Below are positions 1 to 8,080 of a stretch of DNA of 40,533 bases, one piece after another. The stretch's first letter is position 1. Every line of letters starts with the position of its first letter. The position numbers and the translations under genes are program-made. The notes below the pieces were generated by a model. It was given only the letters and a program-made list of their open reading frames with translations. It did no database searches and was not told the origin of the DNA. This stretch comes from an uncultured Dorea sp. (GTDB lineage: Bacteria > Bacillota_A > Clostridia > Lachnospirales > Lachnospiraceae): NCBI GenBank assembly GCA_910578865.1, contig CAJTRM010000025.1, positions 1 through 40,533 of the forward strand, written 5' to 3'.

Positions 1-62
1 TTTAAAAATATATCGGGAGATATATTGACAAATTTCAAATATTGAGATAGGAGGATGGAGCA

Positions 63-440
63 ATGACGAAAGGCCGTGTGTTTTTCAGAGTAATCGTAGG
101 CGGATATCTGGCGTATCTCGGATTCGGGCTGGTTCGGGATTCTTTTGCGGACAAGCCGGATCACTACATGTTTTATATAGGAATTGGAGCAGTATTTATT
201 CTGATCGGGCTGTGGTGGTTTTTAAAGGCGGCCGGCGCTATTATGAGGCATGATTATGTGGAGCCGGGAGATGTTGATGCAGAGGATGAGGCGGTTGGCG
301 CTGATGATGTTGATGCAGAGGATGGGGCCGGTGCAGGCGAGTCTTCTATAGAAGAGAGCCCGGCAGCAGACGCGGCAGAATCAGCAGACAAGGAAGAGAC
401 GGAGCCGGCCGGAAAAGATTCTGTAATAGAAGAGGATTAA
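63..440 (+). CDS. small two-helix membrane protein with acidic tail
   Basis: This 125-aa protein is not recognised as a named family. It has two hydrophobic stretches, at about residues 9-24 and 36-56, which should form a membrane hairpin, followed from about residue 66 by a long tail very rich in Asp, Glu, Ala and Gly. The tail carries an internal near-repeat of the unit DVDAED (two copies about 12 residues apart). An AGGAGG site at 49-54 lies 8 bases before the ATG, which fixes the start. The gene precedes ispF by about 50 bases on the same strand and may be cotranscribed with it. The function is unknown; the low-complexity tail would lie outside the bilayer. Confidence 0.7.
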   Translation: MTKGRVFFRVIVGGYLAYLGFGLVRDSFADKPDHYMFYIGIGAVFILIGLWWFLKAAGAIMRHDYVEPGDVDAEDEAVGADDVDAEDGAGAGESSIEESPAADAAESADKEETEPAGKDSVIEED

Positions 441-490
441 TCGGAGCAGACTATACCACAAAATATAATAAATGGAAAGAGGGATTGCCT

Positions 491-1060
491 ATGCGAGTTG
501 GAATGGGATATGATGTCCACAGATTAGTGGAAGAGAGGGATCTGATCCTGGGAGGCGTGAGGATTCCTTATGAGAAGGGTCTTCTGGGGCATTCAGACGC
601 AGATGTGCTCCTGCATGCCATTATGGACGCGCTTCTCGGGGCGGCCGCCCTTGGGGATATCGGAACACATTTTCCCGATACAGATCCGGCGTACAAGGGG
701 GCATCCAGCGTGAAGCTTCTGGAGCGTGTGGGAGAACTGATCGAGGACCGGCTGTATGTGATCAGCAACATAGACGCCACGATCATTGCGCAGAGGCCGA
801 AGATGGCGCCTTATATCGGGCAGATGAGGGAAAACGTGGCCGAAGCGCTTCACCTTAAGATTGATCAGGTCAATATCAAGGCTACCACGGAAGAAGGGCT
901 TGGCTTTACCGGAACGGGAGAAGGTATCTCGGCTCAGGCAGTTGCATCCCTTGAGACTATTGCAAATTACAGCTATGAGGTGGATCCGGAGAGAGGCCGC
1001 CGGTGTGCCGGGTGCGGCGGATGTCTGCATGCCCGGGAGGAGCAGGGGGGCGTGCTATGA
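491..1060 (+). CDS. ispF: 2-C-methyl-D-erythritol 2,4-cyclodiphosphate synthase
   Basis: IspF converts CDP-methylerythritol 2-phosphate to methylerythritol cyclodiphosphate and CMP in the non-mevalonate isoprenoid pathway. The metal ligands are visible as Asp8, His10 (GYDVHRL) and His42 (DVLLHA), the numbering found in the E. coli enzyme, and the family motifs LGHSDAD and TTEEGLGFTG are present. I place the start at the ATG at 491 rather than the TTG at 485, because AAAGAGGG at 476-483 is then 7 bases away. The usual family length is about 157-160 aa; this one has 189, with an extra C-terminal tail containing three close cysteines (C162, C165, C168 in CAGCGGC). The stop overlaps the next start (ATGA), implying translational coupling to the acetyltransferase. 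Confidence 0.95.
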   Translation: MRVGMGYDVHRLVEERDLILGGVRIPYEKGLLGHSDADVLLHAIMDALLGAAALGDIGTHFPDTDPAYKGASSVKLLERVGELIEDRLYVISNIDATIIAQRPKMAPYIGQMRENVAEALHLKIDQVNIKATTEEGLGFTGTGEGISAQAVASLETIANYSYEVDPERGRRCAGCGGCLHAREEQGGVL

Positions 1061-2052
1061 GGATCCGCAGGCTTGAGACAGAAGAACACGGAAAGACAAG
1101 AGCTCTGTATGAAGAAATCTTCACGGAAGACAGTAAAGCCTTTGTGGACTATTATTATGCAGAAAAGACAAAGGACAACCAGATCTATGTGCTGGAGGAG
1201 GACGGGGCCGCCCGCACGATGCTGCATCTGAACCCGTATACGCTTATGGTGAACGGTCATAAAAAGCAGGTGCACTATATTGTGGCAGTGGCTACCCAGG
1301 AGGCGTACCGCAAGCGGGGATATATGGCGGCAGTTCTGAAAAAGGCTCTGCGGGATATGTATGCGGCGGGGGAGAGTTTTACTTTTCTGATGCCGGCGGC
1401 AGAAGGGATCTATCTGCCCCATGATTTCCGTACGGTATATGAGCAGGAACGGCGGTACTATAAAGCAGGGCAGGAGACTGCGGGATATGTCCCGGCGGCG
1501 GAAGGTGACTGTGCCGATCTTGCGGAAGCGGCAAATGCGTACCTGACCCGGAAGTATCAGGTGTTTGCCCTGAGGGACAGCGCCTATTATGAACGTCTTC
1601 TCAAGGAATACGAAAGCGGAGGCGGGAAGCTGATGATCCGCCGGGAGGACGCGGCAGTTACGGGATGTCTTCCGGCTGTGCCGGAGGAAGAGACGGAGGA
1701 AGAGAACCCTAAGATCATGATAAGGATCGTGGACGTCCGCAGGATGCTGATGTCTGTAAGCTTGAAAAGCCTGATGGCAGTGTGCTTCCGGATCGTTGAT
1801 CCGATCATTGAAGAGAACAACCTCTGTGTGGTAGCTACAGGGACTGAATTTTCAGGAGTGATGCTGATGGAGGGAAAAGTGGGAAACAGTGAGGGAACCC
1901 TTACGATTGCCGCACTGACAAGCCTTCTGTTCGGCGCAAAGAGTGTAGAAAAGATCTGCGGGGAAGAAGGCGTTGTCATGTCGGACCGGATGAAGGAGGA
2001 GCTAAGAAAGATCACCCCCCTCTCCCGGATTTATTTAAATGAGATTGTCTGA
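1057..2052 (+). CDS. GNAT-family N-acetyltransferase, Eis-like two-part protein
   Basis: This 331-aa protein has an N-terminal GNAT fold: the stretch around residues 66-90 (VAVATQEAYRKRGYMAAVLK) is the strand plus acetyl-CoA pyrophosphate loop of this superfamily. The C-terminal half (about residues 200-331) contains a strand-rich segment (KIMIRIVDVRRMLMS, TEFSGVMLMEGKVGNSEG) like the sterol-carrier-type domain at the end of Eis-type acetyltransferases. The start is the ATG at 1057, which overlaps the ispF stop and follows a purine-rich site at 1037-1050. An upstream in-frame extension lies inside ispF and is rejected. The substrate is not predictable; the acetyltransferase class is secure and the Eis-like label is an inference from architecture. 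Confidence 0.85.
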   Translation: MRIRRLETEEHGKTRALYEEIFTEDSKAFVDYYYAEKTKDNQIYVLEEDGAARTMLHLNPYTLMVNGHKKQVHYIVAVATQEAYRKRGYMAAVLKKALRDMYAAGESFTFLMPAAEGIYLPHDFRTVYEQERRYYKAGQETAGYVPAAEGDCADLAEAANAYLTRKYQVFALRDSAYYERLLKEYESGGGKLMIRREDAAVTGCLPAVPEEETEEENPKIMIRIVDVRRMLMSVSLKSLMAVCFRIVDPIIEENNLCVVATGTEFSGVMLMEGKVGNSEGTLTIAALTSLLFGAKSVEKICGEEGVVMSDRMKEELRKITPLSRIYLNEIV

Positions 2053-2065
2053 GGCGGCAGTAAAA

Positions 2066-3154
2066 TCAAACAGACTGCAGCACACGCAGTAGTTTTTCGT
2101 TGTGTTCCGGCAGCATAATACAGAAACGGATATATTCTCCGGCTAATGATTCAAAGGATGAGCAGTCCCGGATCATTAGCCGTTCTTTGATTGCTTTTTC
2201 AAATACATCAAAGGAGGTGACGCCGTCTTTCTGAATACGGACAATAATAAAATTGGCATAGGGTTCATAGGCTTTCAGCCCCGGAATCTCACGGATCTTC
2301 CGGAACATCATTTCCCGTTCGCGGGAAATTAAGGCACGGGTATTTTCAATGTAGGCAGTATCGGCAAGCATCAGCTGTCCGGCAAAGTCTGCGATGCTGC
2401 TTAAGCTCCACGGGTTCTGGTGCAGGGCAAGGGTCTTAAGGAATTCCTGATTGGACGTAATACCGTAGCCGAAGCGGAGTCCCGGTGCAGCGAAGAATTT
2501 GGAGACACCGCGGATGACCATGAGGTTGTCATAACGCGCCGCCAGAGGGACGGCTGTGACAGCTGAGATGTCAGGTGCAAATTCCACATAGGTCTCGTCC
2601 ACCATAACGAAGATTCCGCGTTCTCGGCATTCACTTATGATCGTCTCAAGATCTGAGGCCAAAATGGCGGAGGATGTGGGATTGTTAGGATTACAGAGAA
2701 TGACAAGTTCTGTATCCTCTGTAAAAGACCGGATAAAATCCCGGACATCAAGCGTGAAATCCTGAGATTCTTTCAGACTGTAATCCTCCATGACCCCGCC
2801 GGAAAGAGACAGCTCCCTTGCATATTCTGAGTAGGTAGGGCCCAGGATGAGCGCTTTTTTAGGCGCCCGCTGGGAGATCAGGCTCGAGATCAGCTCGGTA
2901 GAGCCGTTTCCCACCACAATGTGAGAAGGATCTGCACTGCAGTAGCGGCTGATGGCCTGCCTGAGTTCCGTATAATTACGGTCCGGGTATCTGGTCACTA
3001 CGTCAAGGTTTTGGGAAAGCCGTTCCCTGACTGCTGCAGAGAGCCCGAGAGGATTGACATTGGCGCTGAAGCAGGTGATCTCTTCCTTGGGAATGTGGTA
3101 ATATTCTTCGATTTTTTCTAGGTCGCTTCCGTGAAATTCCGGTTTCTTATTCAT
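2066..3154 (-). CDS. PLP-dependent aminotransferase, HisC/CobD-like (fold type I)
   Basis: This 362-aa protein belongs to the histidinol-phosphate aminotransferase / threonine-phosphate decarboxylase group. Visible motifs are the N-terminal HGSDLEKIEEYY and SANVNPLGLS (CobD-like), CNPNNPT at 154-160, the cofactor-contacting Asp186 in MVDETYVEF, the Schiff-base lysine K219 in RGVSKFFAAPGLR, and the carboxylate-binding arginine in GLRFGYG. AAAGGAGG precedes the ATG by a normal distance on the minus strand. No histidine or cobalamin genes are adjacent, so whether it is HisC, a CobD decarboxylase or another aminotransferase cannot be decided here; the HGS...ANVNPLG start slightly favours the CobD-like group. 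It is convergent with the GNAT gene. Confidence 0.88.
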   Translation of the reverse strand: MNKKPEFHGSDLEKIEEYYHIPKEEITCFSANVNPLGLSAAVRERLSQNLDVVTRYPDRNYTELRQAISRYCSADPSHIVVGNGSTELISSLISQRAPKKALILGPTYSEYARELSLSGGVMEDYSLKESQDFTLDVRDFIRSFTEDTELVILCNPNNPTSSAILASDLETIISECRERGIFVMVDETYVEFAPDISAVTAVPLAARYDNLMVIRGVSKFFAAPGLRFGYGITSNQEFLKTLALHQNPWSLSSIADFAGQLMLADTAYIENTRALISREREMMFRKIREIPGLKAYEPYANFIIVRIQKDGVTSFDVFEKAIKERLMIRDCSSFESLAGEYIRFCIMLPEHNEKLLRVLQSV

Positions 3155-3202
3155 GATTTTGTGTCCTCCTTTGCATCCTGTCCGGCGTAACTGTTGAGAC
3201 GA

Positions 3203-3366
3203 TGTAACAGTTCAGTCTACGCCATTCGCAAAACCGCACTTACGTGCTTTTCGTTGCTTTGCAACTCTTTTTGCTCATAATCAGGCGCTCCGCTCATAGC
3301 CGGTATAACGTGTGAATCATGCAAGCATGATTCACACGTTATACCGGCTATGGCTGAACTGTTACA
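3203..3366. repeat. palindromic intergenic element with 13-bp terminal inverted repeats (MITE-like)
   Basis: The 164-bp segment starts with TGTAACAGTTCAG (3203-3215) and ends with its exact complement CTGAACTGTTACA (3354-3366). Its outer 85 bases (3203-3287) recur inverted at 32929-33013 with 3 mismatches, so this is a dispersed repeat and not a local hairpin. The inner part is a perfect 28-bp inverted repeat (3295-3322 with 3325-3352) around a 2-base centre. It codes for nothing convincing and lies between the divergent aminotransferase and DUF5717 genes. A clear target duplication is not visible. A non-autonomous transposable element is the best reading; a large REP-type repeat is the alternative. 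Confidence 0.7.
3295..3352. repeat. perfect 28-bp inverted repeat (cruciform/hairpin)
   Basis: Positions 3295-3322 are exactly complementary to 3325-3352, leaving a 2-base centre (AA). It is the inner core of the MITE-like element and sits about 45 bases upstream of the promoter of the DUF5717 operon. There is no U-tract immediately after it, so it is not a classical terminator. Confidence 0.9.
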
Positions 3367-3395
3367 GACAATTGTGTATTTTTCGCATTCCGGCA

Positions 3396-3425
3396 TTGCC
3401 TTTATCATTCAAACAATGTTATAAT
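3396..3425 (+). promoter_or_regulatory. sigma-A promoter for the DUF5717 operon
   Basis: The -35 box TTGCCT (3396-3401) and -10 box TATAAT (3420-3425) are separated by 18 bases. The predicted start of transcription near 3432 leaves a leader of about 45 bases to the preferred TTG start at 3477. Confidence 0.65.
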
Positions 3426-3476
3426 CTATTATAGTATGTTTTTTTGAAAAAGCAACGAAAGATGCAGGTGTCAGAC

Positions 3477-6400
3477 TTGAAAAATAAGATTCAGAAATTT
3501 TCCAAAGGAAACTTCAGGCTTATTAAGCCGGACGTGGTATTCGAGGAAACGAATCTGGTGCTGATTATTGGCGAGGGGGAAGTATACCAGGGGAGTTTCT
3601 TAGTAAAGAGCAATAATGAGAGTAAGGTGAGGGGTATTGTGTACTCTTCGTCTTTTCGTGTCCGTTTCCGGAGCCAGGGATTCGAGGGGCTTGCATCAAG
3701 GGTGGAATTTACCTATGACGGAAGAGGGCTGAAGCCGGGGTATGTGGAACAGGGAGAATTCACTGTCGTCTGTACGGGCGGGGAGTATCCTCTTTCTTTC
3801 ACAGCAATCATTGAAAAACCTTATGTAATGACAACCTATGGGAAGATACAGAGCACGGACGACTTCCGTAAGCTGGCGATCAAGGATTTTTCGGAGGCGG
3901 CAAGGCTGTTTCGTTCCAGAGAATTTTATGAGATCCTGAAGTATGAAAATGAAAGGATTTTCTACCTGTATGACAATATGAGAAAATGGTCTTTGGGAGA
4001 CCAGGCCATGGAGGAATTTCTGGTGGGTATTAAGCAGAAGGAATGTATATTCCTGACGCTGCCCGGAGAAGGGATGCTCTTTGAGGATATCCTTGAGCCC
4101 AACAAAGGGACCATCTCTCTTGTGAAGAACACATGGGGCTATATGCCCATCCATATAGAGACAGAAGGCCGGTTTTTAAAGGCTGTAAAATCGGACATTT
4201 CGACAGAAGATTTTATCGGAAACAGCTATGAGGTAGAATATCTGGTCCGTCCAGAGTATCTGCACGGAGGCCGGAATTACGGAGTTATCCGTTTCATCAC
4301 TCCTTATGAGACGCTGACCTATGAGGTTGAAGTGCTTCAGAATCTGACTTATGATGAGAACCATCATGTGCCGGAGCTTTTATTTGCCCAGACGCTGAAA
4401 GAGTACGTCGGCTATATCGGCGGCAGGATCGAACTGGATGCCTGGGTGGAGAGTGCAACGGAAAAGGTGGCGGCCATTCGTAAGATTGATGCGCTGAGCG
4501 AGACTTATCAGCTCTTCCAGGCGCACATTTATATTATCGGGAAGAAAAATGAAGAGGCAAAATGGATTCTGGAAAATTATAATTATAACCGTTTTGCCAT
4601 AGGGAAGGATCCGGTCACCAACTGCTATTATCAGTTCCTGACTGCGCTGATCCGCGGAAAAGGGAACCATACAGAGCGGATGCTGGACGACATCGGAAAG
4701 ACATATATGCGGCATCAGGATTCCTGGATGCTGCTGGACATGCTCCTGCATCTGGATCCGAGATACCGCAATCCATATAAAAAGCTGGAGGTGCTGGAGC
4801 AGCAGTTTGAGTTCGGCGCCCATGAGGTGCTGTTTTATCTGGAGGCATATCTGTGCTATCAGGAGAAGCCTACGTTACTGAAGAAGCTGGGGCGGTTTGA
4901 ACTGCAGATTCTTAATTTTGCCACGAAATACCGTCTGATGAGCAAAGAACTGGCACTCTATGTGGCGAATTTTGCAAGTCAGCAGAAGTCCTACACGGAA
5001 CCTTTATACCGCATTCTTGACCGGATCTATAAGATATACAGTGAACCTATGATCCTGAATACCATCTGTACGCTTCTGATCAAAGGGAATAAGACCCAGA
5101 AGAGATTTTTCCAGTGGTATCAGCGTGCGGTAGATGCAGAGCTTAAGATTGCACAGCTTTATGAATATTATATGATCACCCTGGACGAGGAAAGTATGAA
5201 AGGTGCACTTCCGAGATCCATCTTCCTTTATTTTATGCATGGAAATTCTCTGGACTACCGGAAGGTTGCCTTTTTGTATGCGAACCTTCTGACCTATGAG
5301 ATCGGCGGGGAGGATATGTATCTGGGATACCGGGAGCAGATGTTCTCATTTACGATGGAGCAGCTGCTGAAACGGCGCATTACAGAGTCTCTGCGTATCC
5401 TTTACAAGAGATTCTGCATAGAGAGCGAGATGACACCGGAGCATATGGAGGCAATGAGGGATATCTGTTATTCATATTCGATCTCTACAAGAGTTCCGAA
5501 TATGAAGTGTGTCCTTGTGATCGAAAAAGACGGTGAGCTGGGACAGAGAGTTCCGTATTCGTCGGAGGAACCGACGATCATCCGATTGTATGACAAGGAG
5601 TCCAGGATTGTATGGGAGTCTACGGAAGGACGTTATTATACGGATTCGATTCCCTATGAGACAAAGAGGCTGTTCTATGAGTCCAGATTTCTGGATATGT
5701 GTAAGAAATATGGGGTATCTCTCGGGAAATGGAAGGATGCGGATGAAAAGGAAGAGCCGACGTTTGAGAATCTTCAGGTGAAGGGGATTAATTATTATGA
5801 CGAGCAGGATGTCTTCCGGCTCTGCAGCAGAAGAATCCGGGAGGAAAATTATGTAGAGGATCCGTTTCTTACGTACCTCTGTTTTGAACTGTTCAGGCGG
5901 CAGCAGTATGACAAGGTTACGCTGATGTATCTGGCTACCTATTATTGCGGCGGGACCCAGAATATGAAAGCTCTGTGGAAGGTGCTGACGGATTACGGAG
6001 TACCTTCGTATAAGATCAGCGAGCGGATCATAACACAGATGCTGTTCTCTGAAAGCATGTTTGAGGAGGAACAGATCTTCCGGGATTATTATGTGGCTGA
6101 TAATGTGTATTTCCGTCTGAAGCAGGCATACCTGGCCTATGTATCAAGAAGCTATGTGGTGGACGGGCGTGAGCTGGAGCACTGTGTGTTTGAGATCATA
6201 GCCAATGAGTGTGAGAAAAAGGAAGATCTTCCGGATATCTGCAGGATTGCGCTGTTAAAATATTTTTCAGACCGGGATTATCCCGCAGACATGGTTCCGG
6301 TGCTGCATCAGGTTTTGCGGGAAATGTGCGAGAAGCAGATCGTGTTTCCGTTTTATCTGAAATATAAGGCGGCGTGGCTGAAGGAATCTCAGATCTATGA

Positions 6401-6767
6401 CCAGGTCATGATCTCCCACAAGGCGCCGCCGGGAAGTAAGGTTACATTGTTCTATAAGATCAAGAGCGCCGGCAGGGAAGTGCTTGGGTATAAGACGGAG
6501 GCTATGATACCGACGTATGAGAATATTTATGTGAAGCAGTTTGTCCTGTTCGCAGACGAAGAAATGCAGTATTATTTTCAGGAGACTATCGGAAAAGAGG
6601 TCATTACAACAGAAAAGATGACGCTTAGGAGCCATCATAAAGGGAAAGAAGGAAAATACGGCAGGATGAATGCCATGATGCGTATGTCTCCGGCCAGAAG
6701 GAAAAAGGCCATGATTGAGTATGACGAGGAAGAGATGATGGCAGAGCAGATGTTTAAAGTGTACTAA
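3477..6767 (+). CDS. DUF5717 family protein (large, uncharacterised)
   Basis: This very large protein (1096 aa from the start chosen) resembles the clostridial DUF5717 family, whose function is not known. The N-terminal 300 residues are strand-rich (GEGEVYQGSFLVKSNNES, GIVYSSSFRVRF, GEFTVVCTGGEYPLSF), suggesting Ig-like beta domains. From about residue 330 to 960 the protein is helical and Tyr/Leu-rich, like a solenoid of TPR-type helices. The last part (about 970-1060) returns to strands, and the tail is basic then acidic. I prefer the TTG at 3477 (AGGTG 6 bases upstream; product begins MKNKIQKFSKGNF as in family members). The alternatives, TTG 3444 and ATG 3462, have poor ribosome sites. 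No signal peptide is seen, so it should be cytoplasmic. The next gene follows after 23 bases in the same operon. Confidence 0.85.
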   Translation: MKNKIQKFSKGNFRLIKPDVVFEETNLVLIIGEGEVYQGSFLVKSNNESKVRGIVYSSSFRVRFRSQGFEGLASRVEFTYDGRGLKPGYVEQGEFTVVCTGGEYPLSFTAIIEKPYVMTTYGKIQSTDDFRKLAIKDFSEAARLFRSREFYEILKYENERIFYLYDNMRKWSLGDQAMEEFLVGIKQKECIFLTLPGEGMLFEDILEPNKGTISLVKNTWGYMPIHIETEGRFLKAVKSDISTEDFIGNSYEVEYLVRPEYLHGGRNYGVIRFITPYETLTYEVEVLQNLTYDENHHVPELLFAQTLKEYVGYIGGRIELDAWVESATEKVAAIRKIDALSETYQLFQAHIYIIGKKNEEAKWILENYNYNRFAIGKDPVTNCYYQFLTALIRGKGNHTERMLDDIGKTYMRHQDSWMLLDMLLHLDPRYRNPYKKLEVLEQQFEFGAHEVLFYLEAYLCYQEKPTLLKKLGRFELQILNFATKYRLMSKELALYVANFASQQKSYTEPLYRILDRIYKIYSEPMILNTICTLLIKGNKTQKRFFQWYQRAVDAELKIAQLYEYYMITLDEESMKGALPRSIFLYFMHGNSLDYRKVAFLYANLLTYEIGGEDMYLGYREQMFSFTMEQLLKRRITESLRILYKRFCIESEMTPEHMEAMRDICYSYSISTRVPNMKCVLVIEKDGELGQRVPYSSEEPTIIRLYDKESRIVWESTEGRYYTDSIPYETKRLFYESRFLDMCKKYGVSLGKWKDADEKEEPTFENLQVKGINYYDEQDVFRLCSRRIREENYVEDPFLTYLCFELFRRQQYDKVTLMYLATYYCGGTQNMKALWKVLTDYGVPSYKISERIITQMLFSESMFEEEQIFRDYYVADNVYFRLKQAYLAYVSRSYVVDGRELEHCVFEIIANECEKKEDLPDICRIALLKYFSDRDYPADMVPVLHQVLREMCEKQIVFPFYLKYKAAWLKESQIYDQVMISHKAPPGSKVTLFYKIKSAGREVLGYKTEAMIPTYENIYVKQFVLFADEEMQYYFQETIGKEVITTEKMTLRSHHKGKEGKYGRMNAMMRMSPARRKKAMIEYDEEEMMAEQMFKVY

Positions 6768-6790
6768 AACAGGAGGAGAGGGGAAAAATA

Positions 6791-8080
6791 ATGAGGAAAG
6801 GCAGTATTTTGGGCTATGATCTGAATGAAAAAAACTGTCAGATCAGCTATTATGACGAGAGAAAAGACGAGCCGGAAACCTTGAAATTTGCGGCAGGTCA
6901 TTATCAGATCCCCCTCATGCTCGGTTATCTCAAGGATCGGTGGGTATATGGAAGAGAGGCCAAGTATCTGGAAGAACAGAACCCCTCTCTTGTGATACAG
7001 GACCTGTTCGGGAAGGCTATGCGGCGTGAAAAAGTCCGTGTAGGTGCAAGGCTGCGGGATGCTGTGTGGCTTCTGGCCAAATTCATCAGCCTGACGCTGA
7101 CAGATTATGATGACATCCAGTGCATTACATTCTCAACACCGGTAACGAATGTAGACGTGACTAAGATGCTCAAGGGAATCGGGACCTACCTGGGAGTGGA
7201 CAAAGAAAATATTTATGTTCAGGATTACAGGGAGAGCTTCTGCCAGTATATGTTTTATCAGCCCAAGGAACTGTGGCAGTATGAATCGGCTCTGTTTTTC
7301 TGTGACGGACAGGTGATCAAGGCATATATGCTCCGCAAACTGAAGGCGGCAAACGGAGTAAATGATGAAATGTTTGTGACTGTCGATGAGGTGGCCAGCG
7401 CGCACATACAGGAACTGGAGGCGATCTATCCGTTTGTCAATCCGGACATGGAGCAGGTGAGGGATGCGGATGAATCTTTTAAAACCTTTATCCAGAGTGT
7501 ATTTGAAAAAAAGGTAGTCTCTTCAGTATATCTGACAGGAGAAGGCTTTGAGCAGAAATGGTACCCCAATTCCCAGAAGGTATTGTGCAACGGAAGACGG
7601 GCATTTAGCGGCAACAATCTCTACAGCAAGGGCGCATGCTATACTTCTCTGAGAAAATACCGAAATTATGGGGACGGACCGATTTATCTGGATGAAAGCA
7701 GGATGACGGAACGGATTTCCCTGCGTATGCGCGTGGGCGGAAAAGAGTGCTGGTATCCGGTTGTGTCCTGGGGAACGCGCTGGTATGAGGCAGACGGGCA
7801 GTGGGAAGTCCTTCTTGAGGATACGTCTGATATAGAGATCCATGTGGATACGCTGGTTGGAGATGAGATGCAGGTTGAGACGGTGTCCCTTGAGGGGCTT
7901 ACAGAGAGAAAAGATTATTCTCTGCGCCTGCAGATCGAGGTGATGTTCCTGGATGAGAGGACCTGCAGGATGATCTTCAAGGATGTGGGATTCGGGGAAT
8001 TCTTTGCGGCTACGGATTTTCAGGTTGAGAAGGAGATATATTTAGGAGGGATCAATGGGCAGTTTAATTCTATGTCATAA
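6791..8080 (+). CDS. DUF5716 family protein, probable actin/Hsp70-like fold
   Basis: This 429-aa protein matches what I know of the DUF5716 family found beside DUF5717 in Lachnospiraceae. Several segments are arranged like an ASKHA (actin/Hsp70) ATPase: an N-terminal GYDLNEKNCQISYYD resembling a phosphate-1 strand pair; ITFSTPVTNVDVTKML and LGVDKENIYVQDYRESF, resembling the Hsp70 stretch before the second domain; SALFFCDGQVIKAYML, resembling a phosphate-2 hairpin; and SSVYLTGEGFE followed by SKGACYTSL, resembling the adenosine motif. The C-terminal 130 residues are strand-rich. The canonical glycine-rich loops are degenerate, so ATP binding is uncertain. AGGAGGAGAGG precedes the ATG. The gene overlaps its downstream neighbour by 26 bases. 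The fold assignment is inference. Confidence 0.82.
   Translation: MRKGSILGYDLNEKNCQISYYDERKDEPETLKFAAGHYQIPLMLGYLKDRWVYGREAKYLEEQNPSLVIQDLFGKAMRREKVRVGARLRDAVWLLAKFISLTLTDYDDIQCITFSTPVTNVDVTKMLKGIGTYLGVDKENIYVQDYRESFCQYMFYQPKELWQYESALFFCDGQVIKAYMLRKLKAANGVNDEMFVTVDEVASAHIQELEAIYPFVNPDMEQVRDADESFKTFIQSVFEKKVVSSVYLTGEGFEQKWYPNSQKVLCNGRRAFSGNNLYSKGACYTSLRKYRNYGDGPIYLDESRMTERISLRMRVGGKECWYPVVSWGTRWYEADGQWEVLLEDTSDIEIHVDTLVGDEMQVETVSLEGLTERKDYSLRLQIEVMFLDERTCRMIFKDVGFGEFFAATDFQVEKEIYLGGINGQFNSMS

Noticed and set aside
25..30. TTGACA as a -35 box for the first gene
   Set aside because: No acceptable -10 is found 16-18 bases downstream; the ribosome site occupies that stretch.
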